Source of the DNA: Zavarzinella formosa DSM 19928
GTDB lineage: Bacteria; Planctomycetota; Planctomycetia; Gemmatales; Gemmataceae
Reading direction: 5' to 3'
Assembly: GCF_000255705.1 (NCBI RefSeq)
Contig: NZ_JH636443.1
Coordinates: 32,764 to 86,946 of the forward strand
Length of the DNA stretch: 54,183 bases
Below, piece after piece: positions 1 through 7,800 of the stretch. Position 1 is the first letter of the stretch. Each line of letters begins with the position of its first letter. A model generated the notes under the pieces. That model ran no database searches. It was not told the DNA's origin and worked only from the letters and a program-made list of their open reading frames with translations. Both the position numbers and the translations under genes were made by a program.

Positions 1-49
1 CGTCTTCCTTCTTCATGAACGAAACGAACTTCTTGGTCAACTGACGCAT
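1..49 (-). CDS. second Flp-type pilin start, partial at window edge
   Basis: An ATG at 49 reading leftward begins MRQLTKKFVSFMKKE, identical to the first 16 codons of the pilin start at 170 and running off the window. A GGGAG sequence lies about 5 bases before it, so it could be translated. Planctomycete genomes commonly carry Flp pilins in tandem, so this may be the intact gene, with the upstream copy a remnant. Confidence 0.5.
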   Translation of the reverse strand, partial: MRQLTKKFVSFMKKED

Positions 50-170
50 GGGAACTCCCGGTGTGTTGGCCGCCCAACAATCCTGTTGCCAGCATCACGG
101 CGTACTCAACAGCCGTCGGGCCGTCTTCCTTCTTCATGAACGAAACGAACTTCTTGGTCAACTGACGCAT
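1..170 (-). pseudogene. disrupted Flp-type (type IVb) pilin 5' region
   Basis: Reading leftward from an ATG at 170, the first 28 codons end in EDGPTAVEYAVMLA, the class signature of Flp/Fap pilins (prepilin peptidase site followed by the conserved Glu and Tyr of the N-terminal helix). These pilins build tight-adherence (Tad) pili. After MLA the expected hydrophobic continuation is missing. The frame instead runs into about a dozen unrelated residues and then into a second copy of the pilin start in another frame. A strong ribosome site (AGGAGA) sits about 5 bases before the ATG at 170. Either the gene is truncated by a tandem duplication, or the window edge is an assembly artefact. The pilin identity is fairly sure; the status as a broken gene is an inference. 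Confidence 0.6.
1..170. repeat. 49-bp exact direct repeat with 121-bp period
   Basis: Bases 1-49 are identical to 122-170. The identity stops exactly at the pilin start codon on the right side of each copy (sequence after 49 and after 170 is unrelated), while the left limit of the first copy is outside the window. Confidence 0.9.
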
Positions 171-450
171 CTGTCTCTCCTGTTTGATGTTTGGTTGGTG
201 GCTCGCCGACGTGCCGCCCTCTTGTCGTTCTCTTCGTCACGATCGTTGCCACCGCGACAACAGGTATGTAGGTTACATCCCGCGCGCTTGCAACTTTCGG
301 AGCAATCGTTTTCACTGTTTTTTTCGGTGTTTCCCGCACGACATGAATATCCGGCCCCACCTGAACGAAAGTGAAAGTTCGATAGGATATTTACTCTCCC
401 CGATGAAGCGCCGGGCGTTTCATCCACCCATCAGGAAAGGTTGATTTGAC

Positions 451-2127
451 ATGCCTGCGGAACGAAAGAGCCTGACCACCACCGGCGGACCGAAACGAGC
501 CCCCAACCGGGCGATGCTCCGCGGCGTCGGCTTTCACGACGACGATTTCGAGCGGCCGATGGTCGGCGTCGCCTCCTTGTACAGCGAAATCACGCCGTGC
601 AACTCCCATCTGGACCGGCTCGCGCGCCGGGGCATCGAGGGAATTCGGGCGGCCGGGGGCGTTCCGCAGATTTTCGGCGCCCCCACGGCGTCGGACGGCA
701 TCATGATGGGCCACCAAGGGATGCGATATTCGCTCGTTTCGCGCGAAGTGATCGCCGATTGCATCGAAGTAGTTTCCGGCGGGATGAATCATGACGCCGT
801 GATCGCCTTCGGCGGTTGCGACAAGAACATGCCCGGTTGCATCATGGGGATGGCCCGCCTCAACATGCCGAGCGTGTTTGTCTATGGCGGCAGCATCCTG
901 CCCGGCGTCGGCCCCGACGGGGAGGACGTGGACATCGTCTCCAGCTTCGAGGCCGTCGGCAAATTCCAGGCAGGGCTGATCGACCAAAAGAAGTTGCACA
1001 AGATCGAATGTGAAACCTGTCCCGGCGCCGGGGCCTGCGGGGGGATGTACACCGCGAACACGATGTCCAGCGCCATCGAGGCGATGGGGATGTCACTGCC
1101 CTACGACGCCTCGTATCCGGCCGTCACCGCCGCCAAGGAGCGGGAGTCGTTCCTCGCCGGGGAAGCCGTCGTCAACTTGGTGAAATTGAACATTCGGCCG
1201 CGAGACATCATCACGCGGAAGTCGCTGGAGAACGCCTACACCTTCGTGCTGGCCCTCGGCGGTTCGACGAACGCCGTCCTCCATCTCATGGCGATTGCCC
1301 GCGAAGCCGGGGTGGATTGGACGCTTGAAGACTTTGACCGCCTCGGCGACAAAGTGCCGCACCTCGCCGACCTGAAGCCGGGCGGCAAGTATGTGATGTT
1401 CGACCTCCACCGCGCCGGCGGCACCCCGCCGGTGTTGAAGGCCCTCCTGGACGCGGGCTTCCTGCACGGTGATTGCATCACCGTGACCGGCAAAACGCTT
1501 GCGGAAAACCTCAAAGACATCCCGAGTGTGTACTCCAAGACTCAAAAGATCGTGATGCCGCTTGACAAGCCGCTGGCGGCCAAAGGGCACATTGCCATCA
1601 TGAAGGGGAACATCGCCACCGAGGGAGCGGTCGCCAAACTGGCCGGATTGAAGAGCCACAAGATCACCGGCCCGGCGAAAGTGTTCGACGGCGAGGAAGC
1701 CTGCTTCGAGGCGATCAACGCCCGGAAAATCGTGCCGGGCGACGTGGTGGTGATTCGCGGCGAAGGCCCGGTCGGCGGGCCGGGGATGCGGGAGATGCTC
1801 TCCATCACCGGCGCGTTGATGGGCCAGGGCCTCGGCGACAGCGTCGGCCTCATCACGGACGGCCGCTTCTCCGGCGGCACGCATGGTCTAGTGGTCGGCC
1901 ACGTCGCCCCGGAAGCCTGGGTCGGCGGAAACATCGCCCTCCTGAAGGACGGGGACACCATCACCATCGACGGCGACTCCAAAACCCTCAATGTCCATCT
2001 AACGGACGAAGAACTGGCCAAACGCCGGGAAACATGGACAAAACCGCCGCTGCGGGTGGAACGCGGCGTCCTCGCCAAGTTCGCCCGCACGGTGAAGAGC
2101 GCATCGGAGGGGGCGGTCACCAGTTGA
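451..2127 (+). CDS. ilvD: dihydroxy-acid dehydratase
   Basis: Dehydrates 2,3-dihydroxy-isovalerate and 2,3-dihydroxy-3-methylvalerate to the 2-keto acids in the common step of valine, isoleucine and leucine synthesis; a cytoplasmic iron-sulfur enzyme. At 558 residues it has full family length. Visible motifs are ITPCN (Cys50), GGCDKNMPG (Cys126), the Cys cluster [12 protein letters not shown] (187-198), [10 protein letters not shown] and GRFSGGTHG. Cys50, Cys126 and a cysteine of the third cluster are the expected [2Fe-2S] ligands. The start ATG is preceded by AGGAAAGG at a good distance. It stands alone; the next gene lies over 100 bases on and is not an amino-acid gene, so the rest of the branched-chain pathway must be elsewhere. 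Confidence 0.97.
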   Translation: MPAERKSLTTTGGPKRAPNRAMLRGVGFHDDDFERPMVGVASLYSEITPCNSHLDRLARRGIEGIRAAGGVPQIFGAPTASDGIMMGHQGMRYSLVSREVIADCIEVVSGGMNHDAVIAFGGCDKNMPGCIMGMARLNMPSVFVYGGSILPGVGPDGEDVDIVSSFEAVGKFQAGLIDQKKLHKIECETCPGAGACGGMYTANTMSSAIEAMGMSLPYDASYPAVTAAKERESFLAGEAVVNLVKLNIRPRDIITRKSLENAYTFVLALGGSTNAVLHLMAIAREAGVDWTLEDFDRLGDKVPHLADLKPGGKYVMFDLHRAGGTPPVLKALLDAGFLHGDCITVTGKTLAENLKDIPSVYSKTQKIVMPLDKPLAAKGHIAIMKGNIATEGAVAKLAGLKSHKITGPAKVFDGEEACFEAINARKIVPGDVVVIRGEGPVGGPGMREMLSITGALMGQGLGDSVGLITDGRFSGGTHGLVVGHVAPEAWVGGNIALLKDGDTITIDGDSKTLNVHLTDEELAKRRETWTKPPLRVERGVLAKFARTVKSASEGAVTS

Positions 2128-2244
2128 GGACAAGTTGATGTGATCATAAAACCATGACATCGCGACGCCGGTTCTTCAAACGCGCGTCGCCTGCCAAAAT
2201 TGACTGAAAAGGCGACACCCTTCTCATCTCCCGGAGATTGTCCG

Positions 2245-2886
2245 ATGCCGACCTCGCCCGCTGAGTATGTGTTTCCGGACATGGAGGGAAGTTTTCGGCA
2301 CATGTTTCTGGTCGCCCCTCTCCACATCAAACTTCCTTTTGAAATTCAAGAAGAGTTGCGGGCGCATGTCGAGACGGAATGCGCCAACCCGGAGAGACAG
2401 CCTTATGACCACAAACTCGCGGGTCGAATTCGCTCGGGCGAGCAAATCGAATCCACCAAGACGCTGCCCGAAAAGTTAAAAGTGCTGTTCACCCATCTCG
2501 GGCGACAATACCTCTTTCGACTGTCCGAAGCCAATGAATGCCCCGTCAATCCGGAATCGCTGGTTTCATTCGGCGAATCATGGATCGTCAAATCACGGGC
2601 GGGGGATTATAACCCGGCTCACAAGCACACCGGGCAACTGTCGGGAATCGCTTACACGCATGTGCCGCCCCAAGTGGCCGATCCCGCCAACATGGACGGA
2701 AAATTGCAATTCGTCTTCGGCCAGCTCAAGCAGGAAAACATCGACTTTCTGGGCATGCGGCGGGTAATTCCGGCGGTCGGCGACCTCTACATTTTCCCGG
2801 CCTGGCTCATGCACCTGGTTTACCCGTTTGAAGGCGAGGGCGAGCGAATCAGTTTTTCATTCAATTTGTTTGCGCGAAACCTCTGA
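2245..2886 (+). CDS. putative 2OG-Fe(II) oxygenase (2OG-FeII_Oxy_5 type), copy 1
   Basis: A 213-residue protein resembling the small 2-oxoglutarate/Fe(II) dioxygenases of the TIGR02466 / 2OG-FeII_Oxy_5 type. The probable metal and cosubstrate residues are present: H126 and H128 in PAHKHTGQLSG, distal H190 in FPAWLMHLV, and R201 in GERISFSFN. The substrate is unknown; some relatives are encoded near peptide or phage genes, but nothing here points that way. The ATG at 2245 is chosen because GGAG lies 8 bases upstream; a TTG at 2200 would add 15 unlikely residues. A paralogue follows about 90 bases downstream, so the two are probably cotranscribed. Confidence 0.72.
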   Translation: MPTSPAEYVFPDMEGSFRHMFLVAPLHIKLPFEIQEELRAHVETECANPERQPYDHKLAGRIRSGEQIESTKTLPEKLKVLFTHLGRQYLFRLSEANECPVNPESLVSFGESWIVKSRAGDYNPAHKHTGQLSGIAYTHVPPQVADPANMDGKLQFVFGQLKQENIDFLGMRRVIPAVGDLYIFPAWLMHLVYPFEGEGERISFSFNLFARNL

Positions 2887-2977
2887 ACCGGTCGGACACG
2901 CATGGCGCGGCAAGCCAGAGCCGCGTCAGTGTCGGCCAAAAACAACTGGCTGCGTCTCATTTTGGGAGTTTGGAACC

Positions 2978-3661
2978 ATGTCTGCCCCCTCGCCGTTCGA
3001 TCTCTCCGCCGAAATGTGCTGGCCGACGATTATCTTCCATCGGCGCTGGCAGGACCACGACCGGGAGGCGCCGGGGATTGTGGATTATCTCTGTCAATTG
3101 AGGGAAGAGCAAAAGGCCCCGCTCACGGCCGCCATTCGGTCCAAATCGAATACGGGAATTTACGAGAGCCACTTCGACCTGTTTACCAAGGAACACTCCG
3201 GCCTGAAAAAACTGCTGGGCTTCATCAGCCAGACTCTCTCCGCCGCGATCAGTCATGTCGAGGGAGGGCGGATTCAGCCGTCGCAACTGGACATGGTGAT
3301 CACGGAAAGTTGGTTCCACATCACCAACGACGGCGGCTTCCACGATGCCCACCTGCACCCCAACTGTTCATGGTGCGGAATCTATTACGTTCAAATCGGA
3401 GACAGCGGCCCCCCGCAAGAAGGAGGCGCCCCCAACGGCGGCAGCCGGTTTTATTCCCCCATGACGCTCGGCTACCGCGATCCGGGGAACTATTACTTCG
3501 CCGACGAACTCGACGCCCCGCTTCAGGACGGAATGCTGGTGCTGTTCCCGTCCTACCTTCGCCACAGCGGTCTGCCCTACAAAGGAGAACGGGACCGGAT
3601 TGTGATCGCGTTCAACGCCCGGATCTTCCACAAGGGCGTGCCCAACTCTTTGCGACCATGA
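2978..3661 (+). CDS. putative 2OG-Fe(II) oxygenase (2OG-FeII_Oxy_5 type), copy 2
   Basis: A 227-residue paralogue of the preceding gene, with H125 and H127 in HDAHLHPNCSWCGIYY, distal H196 in FPSYLRHSG and R207 in RDRIVIAFN. Outside these motifs the two copies differ strongly, so the duplication is old and they may have different substrates. The chosen ATG has GGGAG about 9 bases upstream; the open frame extends further upstream without a plausible start. The tandem pair suggests two successive hydroxylations or a heteromeric enzyme, which is inference only. Confidence 0.72.
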   Translation: MSAPSPFDLSAEMCWPTIIFHRRWQDHDREAPGIVDYLCQLREEQKAPLTAAIRSKSNTGIYESHFDLFTKEHSGLKKLLGFISQTLSAAISHVEGGRIQPSQLDMVITESWFHITNDGGFHDAHLHPNCSWCGIYYVQIGDSGPPQEGGAPNGGSRFYSPMTLGYRDPGNYYFADELDAPLQDGMLVLFPSYLRHSGLPYKGERDRIVIAFNARIFHKGVPNSLRP

Positions 3662-3691
3662 AGCTATCCTCCGTCCTGGCAAACTATACAT

Positions 3692-3889
3692 ATGAGCACA
3701 AATCTATTTCGGATCACCATCGATCCAATGGTGTGCCACGGCAAACCATGTGTCCGTGGGCTACGCCATCCGGTCGAAATATTGTTGGAACTGCTCAGTT
3801 CGGACATGACTCCCGACGAGATTCTGTCTGATTACGAAGAAATGGAACGGGACAACCTGCTGGTCGTCCCGGCGTTTGCCGCAAAATAA
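3692..3889 (+). CDS. DUF433 family antitoxin-like protein
   Basis: A 65-residue protein containing the DUF433 hallmark MVCHGKPCVRGLRHPVE followed by a helix-turn-helix-like stretch (SDMTPDEILSDYEEME). DUF433 proteins are usually antitoxins paired with a DUF5615 (Mut7-C/PIN-like) toxin encoded immediately downstream. Here the protein ends soon after the domain core and no toxin gene follows. A dozen codons in another frame over 3888-3925 (KIRLFDELFPRG) faintly resemble a DUF5615 N-terminus without a start codon. It is likely a relic, or an antitoxin working alone. Confidence 0.72.
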   Translation: MSTNLFRITIDPMVCHGKPCVRGLRHPVEILLELLSSDMTPDEILSDYEEMERDNLLVVPAFAAK

Positions 3890-3922
3890 GATTATTCGAC
3901 GAACTGTTCCCAAGGGGTTGTC

Positions 3923-4153
3923 ATGGCGCCGACCATTCAAGAACTTGGTCTTGATCGTCTTAACATGGAAGACCGACTCGCTGTTGCCGAGGCGATCTGG
4001 GAAAGCGTCGCCCGCGAGGCTGATGCCATGTCGCTTCCCGACGCACATCGTGTGGAATTGGAACGCCGACTGGCCGACAGCATCGCCCGGCCGGAGGCGG
4101 TCACTCCGTGGGAAATCATCAAGGCGAGGGCGTTGGCGAGGGCGAGAAAATGA
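3923..4153 (+). CDS. addiction-module antitoxin, RelB/ParD-like small protein
   Basis: A 76-residue protein of the type annotated as addiction module protein (unstable antitoxin, PF09720-like). The N-terminal helix with LNMEDRLAVAEAIWESVA matches the usual family pattern (S-x-x-E-R-L-x-L-x-x-x-I-W-D-S), followed by an acidic and basic C-terminal tail that normally wraps the toxin. Its stop overlaps the start of a toxin remnant (ATGA), the standard arrangement. An intact cousin pair is found at 29060-29586. Confidence 0.8.
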   Translation: MAPTIQELGLDRLNMEDRLAVAEAIWESVAREADAMSLPDAHRVELERRLADSIARPEAVTPWEIIKARALARARK

Positions 4154-4206
4154 GCCTTCCGGTCGTCTTTCGAGCAGAAGCTGAGAAGGAATTCGACGAC
4201 GTTTGA
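4150..4206 (+). pseudogene. truncated RelE/ParE toxin (first 18 codons)
   Basis: Starting in the ATGA overlap with the antitoxin, the frame reads MSLPVVFRAEAEKEFDDV and then stops. This matches the usual N-terminus of RelE/ParE toxins (first beta strand and the start of helix 1, with the A-x-x-E-F-D pattern). The remaining roughly 80 residues are absent, and the following 260 bases show no toxin-like sequence in any frame. The antitoxin therefore appears to have outlived its toxin. Confidence 0.65.
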
Positions 4207-4468
4207 CTGACCGGACTTCGATCAACTCAACCAAAGGCAACAGGCAAGCCGGGTGGCATGAGCGCCCGGAATACGTCAAGCTTTGTCAGTTTAAGCGATT
4301 GGCGGTAGTTTAGACAATTGTGGCAGAAAGGTCGCGCTCCGCTCCGAAGACTCCGCGTCGCGGCTTCACGATTGGTCATTCAATTTCTCTTACTTCGGAC
4401 ATGGCATCTCTTCACATCGCCGTGTTATAACATCCCCAAACCAACATCCTTTCTCACGGGATTTAGCC

Positions 4469-4891
4469 ATGCCAACCATCTCCGGGCAGGCCCTTGGCCG
4501 CAGGAAGCCGTTGTTTGCGGATTATGCCGTGCCGTTGCCGGCAACCGCCAACTCCGGGTCGTTTACTCTCCGCGATTTGCTCGCGCATGTCGTCTCTTCC
4601 GAGGTCGCCGCGTTCCGCGACCGGCAGGAGGAACGCAAACTTCTCAAAGCCCTCAGCGCGGCGCAAATTGCCGACGGGGTGGCCAAGGGGAAAGTGGACA
4701 TGGGAGGCTGGGATCTGGAGCAAACGGTTGACGAACCCGTTGCCATCGCCACGGCCATCGAAGCCTTCACGGACGGCTTGTTTCTGGTGGTGCTTGACGG
4801 CGAGGAAATCAAACAAATCGACCAGCGCATCAGCGTGACCCCGGAAAGCCGGATCACGTTTGTTCGCCTGGCCATGCTGGCGGGGGGCTGA
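4469..4891 (+). CDS. small protein encoded upstream of DUF4132 gene
   Basis: A 140-residue soluble protein with no signal peptide and no family I can name. It reads as alternating helix and strand, with a Glu/Arg-rich helix (VAAFRDRQEERKLLKAL), a central DGVAKGKVDMGG segment and a C-terminal strand-rich DGLFLVVLDGEEIKQID. Its stop is only a few bases before the ATG of the 1700-residue DUF4132 protein, so the two are almost certainly cotranscribed and probably act together. The start ATG has GGGA about 7 bases upstream. Confidence 0.7.
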   Translation: MPTISGQALGRRKPLFADYAVPLPATANSGSFTLRDLLAHVVSSEVAAFRDRQEERKLLKALSAAQIADGVAKGKVDMGGWDLEQTVDEPVAIATAIEAFTDGLFLVVLDGEEIKQIDQRISVTPESRITFVRLAMLAGG

Positions 4892-4894
4892 ACC

Positions 4895-7800
4895 ATGTTG
4901 AACCCTGTCAAAGCCCGCGAAGAACTCGGGAAAATCCGGTCCGCCAAGCATCAGGAAGCCCGGTTCAACCGGGTGAAGAAACTTCCCCCGGCCGTCTGCA
5001 CGGTCGCCATGAACCTCGTCAGTCGGCAGGCCGACGGCAAACCGTTGACTGGTGATTACCGGATCAACATGGCCCTCCGCGAAAAAGCGGGCAAGACGCT
5101 GCACGACAAGCCAAAGGTGCGCGCCCAAGTCTTGAAGGCGTTCTTTCCCACGCTGGCCGATGAAATTGAAGCCGCGTGGCAATTGTTCGCCCGGTTGCCC
5201 TACACCTTCGGCTACGAACGCCGGGCCTTCCGCGCCCCCAATCTGCCGGGGGCGTATGTCTCCCGCCGCAAGGATTTTCTGCTGGCGGTTATCAACTCTC
5301 TCGATACCTTCCCCGAAGATGCTGTCAGCATCGAGTGGGTCGCGGCTTGGGCGATCCATTTGGACGACACCGATGATCTCGGGTATCTGCTTGCCGGAGC
5401 CATCGACAAGGGCAAATCGGTCGGCGAGAGCGTGTTCGAAATCCTCAAGGACTCGGCCGGCGGCCAGCACGACATCGGCGGCATGGGGGGCCATATCCCT
5501 CGGGCGTTGCTGTGCTGTTCGAAACCGGCCGCTTGGGAATTCATGGAAAAACTCCTGCTCGCCGCCCAACGGCAGGAAGGCTTGCGGCAAAGCATTCTGG
5601 AGGCCGTGGACGAGGCCCATCCGCAGGCGTTTCCCCGGATGGTCAACCTGCTGCTCCGCGAAAACCTGATCCGGTTTTCATCCGTCGCGCGGGCGGCCGC
5701 CGTGTGGCTGGGCGAAGAGGAATCGTCCCTCGCCCCCAAGAAACTCAAGGACGACCTGACCCAGCTTCAGGAGTTCCTCACCGACCCAAAATCGGTTCAG
5801 CAAGCCATCGCCAAAGGAGATGCCCATGCCACTTATCGCGGCCTTTGGGCGATGGCCCTTACGGATGTGCAAGAGGCCGTCAAAGCGGCGGCACCGATTC
5901 TGAAGGACAAGACGCTCGGCCGTCGATATGCCGCCGCCCGGTTCCTCAAGCAAACGGGAATGCCGGGTGTTGGCGAATTGTTCCTGCCGTTGCTGGAGGA
6001 TAAAGAACTTCCCATCGTGTCGATCACGTTGGACTATTACCATTATCCCACGGTGGTCGGCGCCGATGATGATTCAGAGGACAAACCCAACCATCCGGGA
6101 CGGCCGGACGAATTGTTCGAGCGACTGGAAAAACTGATCCCCAAGCTGCCGGAAAAGGAAAAGGAACTGAAGCCCGTCGCCGCCGGTTGGGAAGAACACG
6201 CCATCAGCCAGGAGAACGCCGCCAACCTGCTATCGGTTTGTCTCGGCAAACGACCGCCGGAACGACTGATCCCTTACATGAAGCAGATGGATGAATTTGA
6301 ACACATCCGGGCCATTGCCCTGCTGACGGAAAAGCGGACGATCACTTCGCAAGTTCAAGAATTGCTGCTTGCCATCGCCGGACATCCCTCCGGCGGCATT
6401 CGCGGGGCCGCCTTGAAGGCCCTCGAAAAATGCAAACTCGCGGAGGACGAGGCCCAAACACTCGAAGGCTACCTCACCCGCAAAACCGCCGACTTCCGGC
6501 AAGGAGTTCTCGGCCTGCTGCTCGGCCGACCGGACAAGCCGGTGCTTTCCTCCATTGACCGCCTGTTGGCCGGAAAGGACGCCAACCAGCGAGTGGCGGG
6601 CATCGAACTGGCCCGGCAGATGATCGGCAAGAAACGGCAGGCCGATGCCGCCCGCGACAAGCTCATTGCCTATCGGGACGAAAAGGGCAAACGGCTTCCC
6701 AAGGCCGAGGCCGAGACCATCGAACACCTGCTGAACCCAGCGTCAGCCCCCGCCTCGCTGGAAGACGGCTTGGGGTTGATGAATCAGGACGAACTGACAA
6801 CGGGCACGACGCCCAAACGCCAGAAGATCAAACTGGCCACACCGGCCGCCGTCGAACTTATCAAAAGTCTCGATGCGTTTATTCACGCCAATAAAGACAA
6901 GACTTTCACTTACGAGACTTGGCGAAAAGACAAGATCGAAGCCGTCATCGGGAGCGTGAATCATTACTCGTTCCCGACGCCGGACATCAAGAAATCGCCT
7001 GCCGATGATCGGGCCAATTTGCCGCTCGCGGAGATGTGGGATGAATGGTGGGCCGGTCTGTCGTCGAAATGCCGGGACGAGGATGGATTGGAGTTGATCC
7101 GGGCCGTGGCGATGGAGCTGGCTTTCATTCGGGAGGGAGAAGAAGAAGCGGAACCGGACGATTTCATGTTCGATGACGACGACAATGACGAAGATTTGCT
7201 GGACTCAAACAAGGGCATGGCGGCGGCAATCGAGAAGGCCGCGAAGGAATTGCGGCCGCTGCCCCCCGTGAAGGTTCACTATGAGATCATCCGCCGGATT
7301 CTCGAATGGATGGTGAAACTGCACCCCGCGCCCAAGACGGCGGATTTTTACCTGCAAGCCGTGGAACATTCGCTCGCCATCGTCCCTCCGGAAGTGCTGG
7401 CGCACATTCCCAAGGAACATGACTGGCAGGACCGTGACTGGCGTTCGGGATCGTCCTTCACCCGCTGGCTCTCGCTGACCCGTGAATTTCGGAGCAAGAA
7501 ATCCGCCGATTGGACGAAGGATCACGACGCCCGCCTGTACAAGTTGCTCCGCTGGATGGATCAGCCCCACTCGGAAGCCAAACATTGCCGGTGCGAACCC
7601 GATGAATTGCTTGCCGGTTACGAAGCCGGGGCGGCCAGTGTCGCGGACTTTGTCGATCACCTGATCGGCAAGCGCGGCCTGAGCCGGGGATGGGGGGATG
7701 AAAGTTTCGATCTCCTGCGAGAGGTCACCCCTGCGGACGGCAAGCTTCCCCCGATCATTGAAGCCCATCCCGAACTGCGGGACATGGCCGCCAAGGTGCG

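Noticed and set aside
266-278. Small palindrome ATGTA-GGT-TACAT upstream of ilvD
   Set aside because: Too short to separate from chance in a 280-base region, and no known regulator fits.
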